Assembly (NCBI GenBank): GCA_024401225.1
Contig: JAKSLM010000005.1
Location: forward strand, 26,334-90,333
From: Bacteroidaceae bacterium
GTDB taxonomy: Bacteria; Bacteroidota; Bacteroidia; Bacteroidales; Bacteroidaceae
Length of the DNA stretch: 64,000 bases
Direction of reading: 5' to 3'
Positions 50,940 to 59,751 of the stretch are shown here, piece by piece. A model generated the notes under the pieces. It saw only the letters and a list, made by a program, of their open reading frames with translations. It did not search any database and was not told the origin of the DNA. Each line of letters begins with the position of its first letter. The first letter of the stretch is position 1. A program made the translations under genes and the position numbers.

Positions 50940-51809
50940 ATGGCAAAGAAGCATAGATCAATCATCAACACCCAGTTCATAACTGCCTGTCTGAGCACCA
51001 CCCTCGTACTCGTACTTCTGGGCACCATCGTACTGTTTGTCCTTTCTGCTCACAACCTTTCAAACTATGTACGAGAGAACATCAACGTGAGCATTCTCAT
51101 CAGCGATGAGCTCGACGAACTGCAGATGGCAAACTTCGAGCATCTCCTCGACAAACTCTCATACATCAAGGAGAAGAAGTTCATCTCCAAGGAAGAGGCT
51201 CTGAAGGAGGAATGCGAGGAGATGGGTACCGACCCTACCGAGTTTCTGGGCTACAACCCTTTCACCGCATCGTACGAGATAAAGGTCAAGGCTCAGTATG
51301 CCACCAACGAACGTATGGCAAAAATAGTCAAGGATCTGAAGGCGCACCCTGCCGTGGTGGACATCATATACCATAAGGACCTTATCAAGGCGGTGAACGA
51401 CAACATACGCAAGATCAGTATCGTACTGCTCATCCTTGCAGCCCTCTTCACCTACATCTCCTTTGCCCTGATCAACAACATCGTGCGCCTGACTATATTC
51501 TCCAAGCGTTTCATCATCAACACCATGAAGTTGGTGGGTGCAAGCTGGGGATTCATCCGCCGTCCATTCATGTACAGCGGAGTGACTATGGGACTCATCT
51601 CGGCTTTGCTTGCCGATGCGGCGCTCTTTGCTGGCATCTATTGGTTGAACCGCTTCGAACCTCAGCTCAGTTTGATAGTCGACACACAGGTCATCACCAT
51701 CGTAGGCACCTCGGTACTTTGCAGTGGCATAGCCATCACCTTGCTTTGTCTGCTCGCTTCGCTCAACAGGTACTTGCGCATGAATAGCAACGAATTGTAT
51801 TATATATAA
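50940..51809 (+). CDS. ftsX: Cell division protein FtsX-like permease
   Basis: 289 residues. An N-terminal membrane helix (about 17-38), an extracytoplasmic domain (about 40-155, with N-I-N-V-S-I-L-I-S-D and Y-I-K-E-K-K-F-I-S-K-E-E-A) and three further membrane helices with the FtsX loop I-F-S-K-R-F-I-I-N-T-M-K-L-V-G-A-S. FtsEX controls peptidoglycan hydrolases at division. ftsE is not next to it, which is common in this phylum. DUF3098 follows after 24 bp. Confidence 0.92.
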   Translation: MAKKHRSIINTQFITACLSTTLVLVLLGTIVLFVLSAHNLSNYVRENINVSILISDELDELQMANFEHLLDKLSYIKEKKFISKEEALKEECEEMGTDPTEFLGYNPFTASYEIKVKAQYATNERMAKIVKDLKAHPAVVDIIYHKDLIKAVNDNIRKISIVLLILAALFTYISFALINNIVRLTIFSKRFIINTMKLVGASWGFIRRPFMYSGVTMGLISALLADAALFAGIYWLNRFEPQLSLIVDTQVITIVGTSVLCSGIAITLLCLLASLNRYLRMNSNELYYI

Positions 51810-51833
51810 TAATAAGGTATAGAACATATCACA

Positions 51834-52070
51834 ATGGACACTTCTAATTTCGCATTCTCAAAGATCAACTACATCCTCCTTGTCATCGGACTTGTCATCA
51901 TCATCCTCGGATTGTTCCTCATGTCAGGCTCCGGTACAACCGAAGAGGCTTTCAACCCTGAGATTTTCAGCGCCACTCGCATCAAGGTTGCCCCAATGAT
52001 CAGCCTCTTTGGATTCCTCTTTATCATCGTAGCCATCCTTTGGCCAAGTAAAAAGCAAGTCAAGGAGTAA
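51834..52070 (+). CDS. DUF3098 small membrane protein
   Basis: 78 residues: a short polar start F-A-F-S-K-I-N-Y, two membrane helices (about 13-31 and 53-69), and between them the DUF3098 phrase F-N-P-E-I-F-S-A-T-R-I-K-V-A-P. The function is unknown. The family is confined to Bacteroidota and regularly sits between ftsX and uppP, as here (9 bp before uppP), so a role in envelope growth is a fair guess. Confidence 0.88.
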   Translation: MDTSNFAFSKINYILLVIGLVIIILGLFLMSGSGTTEEAFNPEIFSATRIKVAPMISLFGFLFIIVAILWPSKKQVKE

Positions 52071-52079
52071 CATTAGCGT

Positions 52080-52892
52080 ATGAATGAGATTCAAGCCCTC
52101 CTTATGGGCATTTTCCAGGGACTGACAGAGTATCTGCCAGTCAGTAGTTCTGGCCATCTTGCCATTGCTGGCGAGTTGCTGGGCGTACAGGATCCCGACA
52201 AGATCATGTCGTTTACGGTTGCTGTTCACGTAGCTACCGTCCTTTCCACTATCGTCATCCTTTGGAAGGAGATAGTATGGATTCTCAAGGGACTGTTCCG
52301 ATGGAACGGTCAACTCAACATGGAGCAGAAATACGCTGCCAACATCCTCATCTCCATGATTCCAATCGGCATCGTGGGTGTACTCTTCAAGGATTACATC
52401 GAGGAGGCATTCAGCGGACTCGTAGTCGTAGGTTGCTGCTTGCTTGTCACAGCATCCCTGCTCAGTTTCAGCTACTTTTCCAAGCCTCGCGCCAAGGAGA
52501 ATATCTCTACCCTCGATGCCTTTATCATCGGTATTGCGCAGGCCATCGCTTGTCTCCCTGGACTCAGCCGCTCAGGTTCTACTATCGGCATGGGTCTCAT
52601 CCTTGGCGACAAGAAGGAGTCGCTGGCACAGTTTTCCTTCCTCATGGCTATCCCACCAATACTCGGTATGGCTCTCCTTGACGTTAAGGACATGATGGAG
52701 GTCGGAGTTGAAGAGGCCATGGCAGGCATCAGCATGTCAGCCCTCATCATCGGATTCTTCGCAGCCTTCATAGTAGGCTGTCTCGCATGCAAGCTCATGA
52801 TCAATCTCGTGAAGAAAGGTAAGATGATCTGGTTTGCCGTCTACTGCGCAGTGGTCGGCATCGCCGTACTCGCATGGCAACTTCTCGCCTAA
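52080..52892 (+). CDS. uppP: Undecaprenyl-diphosphate phosphatase
   Basis: 270 residues, about eight membrane segments. Both active-site motifs are visible: [14 protein letters not shown] near residues 14-27 and P-G-L-S-R-S-G-S-T in the second half. It recycles undecaprenyl pyrophosphate for cell-wall synthesis and gives basal bacitracin resistance. It is in the block ftsX-DUF3098-uppP-truB; a CT-rich repeat fills the gap before truB. Confidence 0.96.
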   Translation: MNEIQALLMGIFQGLTEYLPVSSSGHLAIAGELLGVQDPDKIMSFTVAVHVATVLSTIVILWKEIVWILKGLFRWNGQLNMEQKYAANILISMIPIGIVGVLFKDYIEEAFSGLVVVGCCLLVTASLLSFSYFSKPRAKENISTLDAFIIGIAQAIACLPGLSRSGSTIGMGLILGDKKESLAQFSFLMAIPPILGMALLDVKDMMEVGVEEAMAGISMSALIIGFFAAFIVGCLACKLMINLVKKGKMIWFAVYCAVVGIAVLAWQLLA

Positions 52893-52893
52893 T

Positions 52894-52935
52894 TCTCTCT
52901 CCACTCTAACCTCTCACCTATCAACTCTCCACTTT
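52894..52935 (+). repeat. CT-rich, G-poor repeat, copy D (uppP-truB gap)
   Basis: Shares the 20-mer CTCTCCACTCTAACCTCTCA with the tract at 58337-58393 and ends directly at the truB start codon. Confidence 0.85.
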
Positions 52936-52936
52936 A

Positions 52937-53728
52937 ATGAATCCACAGAAAGGCGAAATATTTGCATTCGACAAACCCTACCGTTGGACCTCCTTCAACG
53001 TCGTAGCCAAGGTGCGTGGCGAACTCTCCCACCGCTTGGGTGTGAAGAAACTGAAGGTGGGCCATGCAGGCACACTTGACCCTCTGGCCACAGGCGTGCT
53101 CATCATCTGCACGGGCAAGGCAACAAAGCAGATCGATGAGCTTCAGGCCCATACCAAGGAGTACATTGCAAGCATCAAGCTGGGTGCCACCACTCCTTCG
53201 TTCGACATGGAGACACCGGAGGATGCCACATACCCTACTGACCACATCACCCGTCAGTTGGTCGATGAGGTGCTGCCGCGATTCATTGGCGAGATAAAGC
53301 AGATACCGCCTACCTATTCTGCAGTTAAGGTCGACGGCAAGCGTGCGTTCAAGTATGCTCGCACAGGCGAGGAGGTGGAACTGAAGGCAAAGACCCTCGT
53401 CATCGACGAACTGGAAGTGCTCGGCTTCGGCATGGTGGAGGAAGCACCCGATCAGCGTGCCCTCAATGCCGACGAAAAGGAAAGGATACAGTACCAGTCA
53501 TCCAACGTTGATGGCAAGTACCTCCAATTGCTCATCCGCGTCGTATGCTCGAAGGGCACCTACATCCGCGCTCTGGCACGCGACATCGGTCAGGCATTGG
53601 GCTCCGGAGCCTACCTTACCGGACTCATGCGTACACGCATTGGCGATTATACCCTCAGCGACTGCCACGACATCGAGCATCTGAACGAATGGCTCGACAG
53701 CCAGGAGCTGGAGACGTCCACCGACTAA
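52937..53728 (+). CDS. truB: tRNA pseudouridine synthase B (Psi55)
   Basis: 263 residues. Motif II with the catalytic aspartate is V-G-H-A-G-T-L-D-P-L-A-T-G (Asp48), the substrate loop G-A-T-T-P-S-F-D follows, and motif III is C-S-K-G-T-Y-I-R-A-L-A-R-D-I. It makes pseudouridine 55 in the T-loop of tRNA. It starts right after a CT-rich repeat. queA follows after 37 bp, so two tRNA-modifying enzymes are probably on one transcript. Confidence 0.96.
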   Translation: MNPQKGEIFAFDKPYRWTSFNVVAKVRGELSHRLGVKKLKVGHAGTLDPLATGVLIICTGKATKQIDELQAHTKEYIASIKLGATTPSFDMETPEDATYPTDHITRQLVDEVLPRFIGEIKQIPPTYSAVKVDGKRAFKYARTGEEVELKAKTLVIDELEVLGFGMVEEAPDQRALNADEKERIQYQSSNVDGKYLQLLIRVVCSKGTYIRALARDIGQALGSGAYLTGLMRTRIGDYTLSDCHDIEHLNEWLDSQELETSTD

Positions 53729-53765
53729 TGATTATCAACAATAATACAACATACATTAAGCCATA

Positions 53766-54848
53766 ATGAAACTTTCACAATTCAAGTTCAAGCTTCCTGA
53801 GGATAAGATTGCCTCTTATCCTCGCACTTACGATCCAGAGACAAAGATCTACAACCGCGACGAGGCAAAACTCATGGTTTTGCACAAGTCAACTGGAGAA
53901 ATTGAGCATTGCATCTTCAAGGACATCATCAACTACTTTGACGAGGGCGACTCATTCATCTTCAACGACACTCAGGTATTCCCTGCTCGCCTTTACGGCA
54001 ACAAGGAGAAGACCGGTGCAAGGATCGAAGTATTCCTGTTGCGCGAGCTCAACGAGGAACTGAAGCTGTGGGATGTGCTCGTCGACCCAGCACGTAAGAT
54101 TCGTATCGGCAACAAGCTCTACTTCGGTCCTGACGACTCGCTCGTGGCCGAAGTCATCGACAATACCACCAGCCGTGGCCGTACGCTCCGCTTCCTCTAT
54201 GATGGTCCTCACGACGAATTCAAGGATACACTTTATTCGCTCGGTGAGGCTCCGCTTCCTGACGATGTGCGTGCCAAGCGCAAGGCAGAGCCTGAGGACA
54301 TGGAGCGTTTCCAGACCCTCTATGCCAAGCATGAAGGTGCTGTGACAGCCCCAACATCAGGTCTTCACTTCTCGCGCGAGCTTCTCAAGCGCATGGAGAT
54401 AAAGGGCATCGAGCAGGCATTCATCACCATGCATGCAGGTCTTGGCAACTTCCGCAGCATCGATGTTGAGGACCTCACAAAGCATAAGACTGACAGCGAA
54501 CAGATGTTTGTGCCAGCCGAGGCTTGCCGCATCGTCAATCGTTCGAAGGAGAACGGCCACAAGGTCTGTGCCGTAGGTAACACCGTGCTCCGCGCCATCG
54601 AGACAGCCGTTGGTCCTGGCGGATTCATCAAGGAGTTTGAGGGATGGACCAACAAGTTTATCTTCCCTCCTTACGACTTTACCGTAGCCGATTCGTTCGT
54701 GGTCAACTTCCAGATGCCACTCTCTACTCAGCTCATGCTTGCAGCAGCCTTCGCCGGCTATGAGAACATCATGAAAGCCTACGACGAGGCGTTGAAGAAC
54801 GACTACATGTTCGGAACCTACGGCGATGCATTGCTCATCACAGATTAA
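53766..54848 (+). CDS. queA: S-adenosylmethionine:tRNA ribosyltransferase-isomerase
   Basis: 360 residues. QueA landmarks: L-P-x-D-K-I-A-S-Y-P near the start, [29 protein letters not shown], and H-A-G-L-G-N-F-R near residue 220. It transfers the ribosyl part of SAM to preQ1 in tRNA to make epoxyqueuosine. No preQ1 riboswitch is seen upstream. folK starts 9 bp downstream with a GTG. Confidence 0.96.
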   Translation: MKLSQFKFKLPEDKIASYPRTYDPETKIYNRDEAKLMVLHKSTGEIEHCIFKDIINYFDEGDSFIFNDTQVFPARLYGNKEKTGARIEVFLLRELNEELKLWDVLVDPARKIRIGNKLYFGPDDSLVAEVIDNTTSRGRTLRFLYDGPHDEFKDTLYSLGEAPLPDDVRAKRKAEPEDMERFQTLYAKHEGAVTAPTSGLHFSRELLKRMEIKGIEQAFITMHAGLGNFRSIDVEDLTKHKTDSEQMFVPAEACRIVNRSKENGHKVCAVGNTVLRAIETAVGPGGFIKEFEGWTNKFIFPPYDFTVADSFVVNFQMPLSTQLMLAAAFAGYENIMKAYDEALKNDYMFGTYGDALLITD

Positions 54849-54857
54849 CGCACCATC

Positions 54858-55322
54858 GTGAACATAGTCTATCTGTCGCTCGGCACCAACCTTGGCGACA
54901 AAGAGCACAACCTGCTCCAGGCCATCGAGGAGATAGAAAAGCGGATCGGCTCCATCCAGGGGCAATCCGCCTTTTTAGAAACCGAACCCTGGGGATTCGA
55001 CAGCGACAATACCTTTCTCAACGCTGCCGTACGCGTAGCCACACCGCTCTCTCCGAGTGCCCTTCTGCGCGTCACCCAAGCCATAGAGCGTAAGTTGGGA
55101 CGAACTCACAAGTCGGTCGGAGGCGTCTATCACGATCGTCTCATCGACATCGACATCCTATACTTCATCCCTTCGCGCAAGGCTGTCAGTCTGTCCAGCA
55201 GTCCAGCCATCGAAGACCTCGACTCCCTGTCAGTCCACATCGCTCGTCCATCATTGACCATCCCGCATCCTCACATACACGAGCGCGACTTTGTACTAAC
55301 CCCATTATCCCAAATCAGATGA
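54858..55322 (+). CDS. folK: 2-amino-4-hydroxy-6-hydroxymethyldihydropteridine diphosphokinase
   Basis: 154 residues from a GTG start. HPPK motifs: L-S-L-G-T-N-L-G-D-K near residues 7-16, the loop F-L-E-T-E-P-W-G-F, and D-R-L-I-D-I-D-I-L-Y-F with the magnesium-binding aspartates, then L-T-I-P-H-P-H. It makes the pyrophosphate used in folate synthesis. The stop overlaps the start of the DPP IV gene (ATGA), so the two are translationally coupled although their jobs are unrelated. Confidence 0.94.
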   Translation: MNIVYLSLGTNLGDKEHNLLQAIEEIEKRIGSIQGQSAFLETEPWGFDSDNTFLNAAVRVATPLSPSALLRVTQAIERKLGRTHKSVGGVYHDRLIDIDILYFIPSRKAVSLSSSPAIEDLDSLSVHIARPSLTIPHPHIHERDFVLTPLSQIR

Positions 55323-57511
55323 AACGCCTATTCATACTCGCCTTCATGGCTCTTCCTATCATAGCAATGGCACAGAAAAAGCAATTCACCCTCGACGACC
55401 TCATCCCTGGCGGAACGACCTACTACCGCACCAGTTACCCACAGACCAAGTATCTGGACTGGTGTGTCAACACCTGCATCGAACTGGGAGTCGACGACTG
55501 CAAGGACGTACGCCCTTCCGGCAGCACGGTCATCATTACGCTTGACAAGGTCAATACCATCCTTCAGTTGCAGGGCCGCAAGAAGATCCAGCACCTTCTC
55601 AATGCTTCCTTCCCTTCGAAGGATCTGCCAGTCATGCTCATCAACTCAGGACTTCAGTACACACTCATCAACCTCGACCAAAATGCCATCGTGTGGGCTG
55701 CCGATCTGCCTTCCGAAGCTGCCAATATAGATCTCCATCCTATATCACTCAGCATGGCATTCACAGGCGACCACAACCTCTATGTGCGCCGTGCCGATGG
55801 CAAGATCAAGCGAATCACTAAGGATGGTAGCGCTGACATCGTCTATGGTGAGAGCGTGCACCGCAACGAGTTCGGTATCGAGAAGGGTACTTTCTGGAAT
55901 CCTCAAGGCACACTCCTTGCCTTCTACCGCATGGATCAGAACATGGTGAGCAAATATCCTCAGGTCAACATCACCCCCTACGATGCCTCACAGGTCTATG
56001 CAGCCAAGGACTCAGCATCCATCGACAGCCGCTGCGCCACCCTCGAGCCTGATGCCTATCCAATGGCGGGCGAGGCGTCCCATCAGGTCTCTGTAGGGGT
56101 CTACAACACCAGCACGGGTGAGACCATCTACCTCGAAACTGGCGATCCTACCGACCGCTATTTCACCAACATCAGTTGGTCGCCCGATGGCAGCCTCATC
56201 TACCTCATCGAGGTCAATCGCGACCAGACTCACGGCACCCTCGACGAGTATAGTGCCACTACAGGAAAGAAGCTCCGCACCATACTTACCGAGCACAACG
56301 ACAAGTATTTCGAACCGATGCACCCTATACAATTCCTTCCTTGGGATCCAACCAAATTTGTCTATCAGACCCGTAAGGACGGCTACAACCACATCTACGT
56401 TCACAGCATCAAGGACGGCAAGCTCGTCAAGCAGCTCACCAAGGGCGAATACGAAGTCATCGACCTCATCGGCTTCAACCCTCGCACCAAGCAGGTCATC
56501 TACAGTTCCAACGAGGCTGATCCGCTCCAGTGCAACATCTACAAGGTCGACATGAAAGGCCGTCGCACCCTCATGGGCAACTCCACTGGATGGCACCATG
56601 CCAAGCTCAGCGCCGATGGCGAACACTTCATTGACAACTACTCATCCCCAATCATACCACGCCACATCGACATCGTGGATGTCAACGATGACGAAGTGTT
56701 CAACGTCCTCTCAGCCTCCGACCCTTGGGCAGCTTTCGATGTGCCTCAGATCAAGGTGGGCAGCATCAAGGCAGCCGATGGAGTCACCGACCTCTACTAC
56801 CGCCTCATCCTCCCTACAGGCTTCGATCCAAATAAGAAGTATCCAGCCATCACCTATGTATATGGTGGGCCTCATGCCCACAATGTCGATGCCACCTTCC
56901 ATTGGGGAGCTCGCGGATGGGACATCTGGATGGCACAGCGAGGCTATGTCATGTTCTGTATCGACAACCGTGGCTCCGAGCATCGCGGACTCGACTTTGA
57001 ACAGGCTACCTTCCGCAACCTTGGTGTCGAAGAGATGAAGGATCAACTTCAGGGCATCGAATATCTCAAGACCCTCCCATATGTTGATGCCAGTCGTCTC
57101 GGCGTACACGGATGGAGCTTTGGTGGTTTTATGACCACCAGTCTCATGACCACCTACCCTGATGTCTTCAAGGTAGGCGTAGCAGGAGGTCCAGTCATCG
57201 ACTGGAAATTCTACGAGGTGATGTATGGCGAACGTTATATGGACACACCGCAGACCAACCCTGAGGGCTACCGCAACACCTCGCTTCTCAACAAGGCAGG
57301 CAACCTCAAGGGACGCCTCATGGTCATCTACGGAGGCAACGACCCTACATGCGTGCCACAGCACACCCTCTCCTTCATCCGTGCCTGTATCGATGCCGGT
57401 ACCTATCCCGACCTTTTCACCTACCCAGGCGATGGTCATAACATGTCGGGCACCGATCGCGTCCACTTGCACCACACCATAACGCGCTACTTCGACGATC
57501 ATCTGAAATAA
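55319..57511 (+). CDS. Dipeptidyl-peptidase IV (S9 family)
   Basis: 730 residues with signal peptide (cut after A-M-A-Q, about residue 19). An N-terminal eight-bladed propeller (about 60-480) precedes the alpha/beta-hydrolase domain (about 490-730). The triad is visible: Ser600 in G-W-S-F-G-G, Asp675 in G-G-N-D, His707 in D-G-H-N. The D-W dipeptide-recognition Glu pair is in the propeller (F-Y-R-M-D-Q-N region differs slightly from the E-E norm). DPP IV removes X-Pro dipeptides in the periplasm and complements the S46 enzyme at 17.8-19.9 kb. Its ATG overlaps the folK stop. Confidence 0.9.
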   Translation: MKRLFILAFMALPIIAMAQKKQFTLDDLIPGGTTYYRTSYPQTKYLDWCVNTCIELGVDDCKDVRPSGSTVIITLDKVNTILQLQGRKKIQHLLNASFPSKDLPVMLINSGLQYTLINLDQNAIVWAADLPSEAANIDLHPISLSMAFTGDHNLYVRRADGKIKRITKDGSADIVYGESVHRNEFGIEKGTFWNPQGTLLAFYRMDQNMVSKYPQVNITPYDASQVYAAKDSASIDSRCATLEPDAYPMAGEASHQVSVGVYNTSTGETIYLETGDPTDRYFTNISWSPDGSLIYLIEVNRDQTHGTLDEYSATTGKKLRTILTEHNDKYFEPMHPIQFLPWDPTKFVYQTRKDGYNHIYVHSIKDGKLVKQLTKGEYEVIDLIGFNPRTKQVIYSSNEADPLQCNIYKVDMKGRRTLMGNSTGWHHAKLSADGEHFIDNYSSPIIPRHIDIVDVNDDEVFNVLSASDPWAAFDVPQIKVGSIKAADGVTDLYYRLILPTGFDPNKKYPAITYVYGGPHAHNVDATFHWGARGWDIWMAQRGYVMFCIDNRGSEHRGLDFEQATFRNLGVEEMKDQLQGIEYLKTLPYVDASRLGVHGWSFGGFMTTSLMTTYPDVFKVGVAGGPVIDWKFYEVMYGERYMDTPQTNPEGYRNTSLLNKAGNLKGRLMVIYGGNDPTCVPQHTLSFIRACIDAGTYPDLFTYPGDGHNMSGTDRVHLHHTITRYFDDHLK

Positions 57512-57538
57512 TAAAAACATAAATTTCCCATACACAAC

Positions 57539-58336
57539 ATGAAACTTACAGTAATCAAGGTAGGCGGAAAAATCGTGGAAGAGGAAGCAACCCTCCAGCA
57601 GCTCCTCACCGACTTCTCCCGCATCGAAGGTCCTAAAGTACTTATCCACGGCGGCGGACGTTCAGCCACCAAGATAGCAGCCGACCTCGGAATCCAAAGC
57701 ACCATGATAGGCGGTCGCCGCGTCACCGATGCCGACATGCTACGTGTCGTAACCATGGTCTACGGCGGACTCGTCAACAAGACCATCGTAGCCCGCCTAC
57801 AGGCCTGTGGCATCAACGCCCTCGGACTCACCGGAGCCGATATGAACGTCATGCTCTCCCACAAGCGTCCGCTCAAGCGAGTCAAGATGGACGACGGCAG
57901 CGAGCAGATGGTCGATTTCGGTTTCGTAGGCGATGTGGATCGCTGTGATGGCAGCATGCTTGCCACCCTCATCAATCAGGGCGTTGTGCCAGTCATGGCA
58001 CCCCTCACCCACGATGGACAGGGCTCCATGCTCAACACCAATGCCGACACCATAGCCGGCGAGACAGCCAAAGCCCTTGCCCCACACTTCGACGTCACCC
58101 TCATGTACTGCTTCGAACATGCAGGCGTGCTCCGCGATCCTGACGACGAAGGAAGCGTCATCAACCACATCGACGAGCAGTCATTCTCTGCCCTCGTAGC
58201 CGACGGCACCGTGTCGGGAGGCATGATTCCAAAGATTGAGAACGCCCTCGCAGCCGTACGCGCAGGAGTCAAGGAAGTGATCATCACCAAGGCCGACGCC
58301 ATCGACGGCACCCGAGGCACCCGCATCACCCTCTAG
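57539..58336 (+). CDS. argB: Acetylglutamate kinase
   Basis: 265 residues. Amino-acid-kinase fold: V-I-K-V-G-G-K at the start (Lys8 region), G-G-G-R near residue 38, G-L-T-G-A-D-M, and the late block S-G-G-M-I-P-K-I-E-N-A-L-A-A-V. It phosphorylates N-acetylglutamate in arginine synthesis. It is alone here, without other arg genes, 27 bp after the DPP IV gene. A CT-rich repeat and a C10 run separate it from the sigma-factor gene. Confidence 0.95.
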   Translation: MKLTVIKVGGKIVEEEATLQQLLTDFSRIEGPKVLIHGGGRSATKIAADLGIQSTMIGGRRVTDADMLRVVTMVYGGLVNKTIVARLQACGINALGLTGADMNVMLSHKRPLKRVKMDDGSEQMVDFGFVGDVDRCDGSMLATLINQGVVPVMAPLTHDGQGSMLNTNADTIAGETAKALAPHFDVTLMYCFEHAGVLRDPDDEGSVINHIDEQSFSALVADGTVSGGMIPKIENALAAVRAGVKEVIITKADAIDGTRGTRITL

Positions 58337-58393
58337 CCTCTCACCTCTCCACTCTAACCTCTCAACTCTCAACTCCCCCCCCCCTCAACCCTC
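58337..58393 (+). repeat. CT-rich, G-poor repeat, copy E, ending in a C10 run
   Basis: CTCTCCACTCTAACCTCTCA (shared with copy D), then two CTCAACT units and ten C at 58375-58384, ten bp before the sigma-factor start codon. Confidence 0.88.
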
Positions 58394-58394
58394 C

Positions 58395-58880
58395 ATGAAC
58401 TTCGAGAGAGACATACTGCCGCTGAAGAACATCGTCTTCCGTACAGCCCTTCGCATCGTCCTTAATAGGGAAGAGGCGGAGGACATCGTGCAGGACACTC
58501 TCATCAAGCTATGGGAACATCGTGATGACGACATCCACAACATCGAGGCCTTCGCCCTCACCATAGCGCGCCGCCTTGCCCTCGATCGTAGTGCCAAGGC
58601 CGAAACACGCGTCATCTCGCTCGATGCCGACCTCCACGACCGCCAGGACGAGCACCAACTCTCCGCCCACGATCGTATGGTCAGCGATGAGCAGCACAGC
58701 TACATCAGCCAACTCATCAACAGCCTGCCCGAAAAACAGCGCACCATCATCCAACTGCGTGACATAGAGGGAAAAACCTACCGTGAAATAGCTGACATAT
58801 TAAGCATCACCGAAGCCGACGTAAAGGTCAATCTCTTCCGCGGACGAAATTTTTTGAAAAATAATTGCAAAAACCTGTAA
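58395..58880 (+). CDS. ECF-type RNA polymerase sigma factor
   Basis: 161 residues with the two ECF regions: sigma-2 (about 8-70, with A-E-D-I-V-Q-D-T-L-I-K-L-W-E and F-A-L-T-I-A-R-R-L-A) and sigma-4 (about 105-155, L-P-E-K-Q-R-T-I-I-Q-L-R-D-I-E-G-K-T-Y-R-E-I-A). There is no sigma-3, as usual for ECF. The gene downstream encodes a one-span membrane protein that is likely its anti-sigma factor. Unlike FecI/FecR pairs, no TonB-dependent receptor follows, so the signal is unknown. The start follows a C10 run and CT-rich repeat. Confidence 0.92.
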   Translation: MNFERDILPLKNIVFRTALRIVLNREEAEDIVQDTLIKLWEHRDDDIHNIEAFALTIARRLALDRSAKAETRVISLDADLHDRQDEHQLSAHDRMVSDEQHSYISQLINSLPEKQRTIIQLRDIEGKTYREIADILSITEADVKVNLFRGRNFLKNNCKNL

Positions 58881-58946
58881 CTTTTCTCCGCCTCACCCGT
58901 CGACTATAATAGAGGGGCAAAAAAAACATAGCCACTGCAACAGAAT

Positions 58947-59453
58947 ATGAACTACCAGTACATCGAACAACTTCTTGACCGCTACTTCGACTGCATCACC
59001 ACGCTCGAAGAGGAACAGATACTTCGTTCATTCTTCAATCAGGAGGATGTACCAGCCCATCTCATGCAGTACCGTGACATCTTCGCATGCCACACGGAGA
59101 GCCGCAAAGACGAGCTCGGAGCCGATTTCGATGCCCGCCTTCTTGCCCTCATACAGGAAGAACAGAAGCCAGCGCGTATGGTGCCAATCCGCAACAGCCG
59201 CTTCGCCCCATTCTTCCGCGCCGCAGCCACAGTTGCCATCATCCTCACCATTGGTGGAGCTGCCGAACGCAGCATGAACGACCACAGCGAGGATAGCAGT
59301 ATCGATGCCATCACCGTCACTCCTTATACCAAGTCGGGCGACATCGCATCCATGCTGCACCGAGGTGACATCTACCAGGCCGAGACTCGTCCTCAGACCG
59401 ACAGTCTGCCTACAGTCACTCCAGTAGAGAACTCCGACAACATCTTGCGGTGA
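58947..59453 (+). CDS. Probable membrane anti-sigma factor
   Basis: 168 residues. A charged helical N-terminus of about 85 residues (Y-I-E-Q-L-L-D-R-Y-F-D-C-I-T-T-L-E-E-E-Q-I-L split over two helices) is followed by one membrane helix (about 88-106, F-F-R-A-A-A-T-V-A-I-I-L-T-I) and a short polar outer part of about 60 residues. This layout and the position 66 bp after the ECF sigma gene support an anti-sigma role. I see no zinc-binding HxxxCxxC and no FecR domain. The call is by context. Confidence 0.65.
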   Translation: MNYQYIEQLLDRYFDCITTLEEEQILRSFFNQEDVPAHLMQYRDIFACHTESRKDELGADFDARLLALIQEEQKPARMVPIRNSRFAPFFRAAATVAIILTIGGAAERSMNDHSEDSSIDAITVTPYTKSGDIASMLHRGDIYQAETRPQTDSLPTVTPVENSDNILR

Positions 59454-59751
59454 TACCAACCAAGTACTTTTGCTTTATAAAATTTATAAAAACTAATCGA
59501 TGCTTAACTAAACCAGCTGGAAAGGATAGCTGCGAAGCTCATACCTTTTCAAAAAACACAATTATAGACCACATACATTTCACAGAACGGTCTATTCTCT
59601 CAAAAATCATGTTGGATTACTCCAATCCATACAAACGAATAAAGTCTGACTCCCCGAGCCAGACTTTATTCATTTTATATAGTTTGTGCCTTCTTATCTT
59701 TTTCTGAACACTAACCACGGTATCACTCCCTTCCACTTCGTGTGGAAATCA
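59454..59751 (+). other. Intergenic region with the second 57-bp palindromic element
   Basis: 298 bp without a convincing gene. It is AT-rich, with the palindrome at 59622-59678, and ends at the convergent MG2-like gene. Confidence 0.6.
59622..59678 (+). repeat. 57-bp palindromic element, copy 2
   Basis: Matches the reverse complement of 39798-39854 at 55 of 57 positions. The stem is GAATAAAGTCTGACTC with GAGCCAGACTTTATTC (one A-C mismatch), a terminator-like hairpin between convergent genes. Confidence 0.88.

Noticed and set aside
53729-53765. preQ1 riboswitch before queA
   Set aside because: The gap is only 37 bp and shows no aptamer-like pairing.
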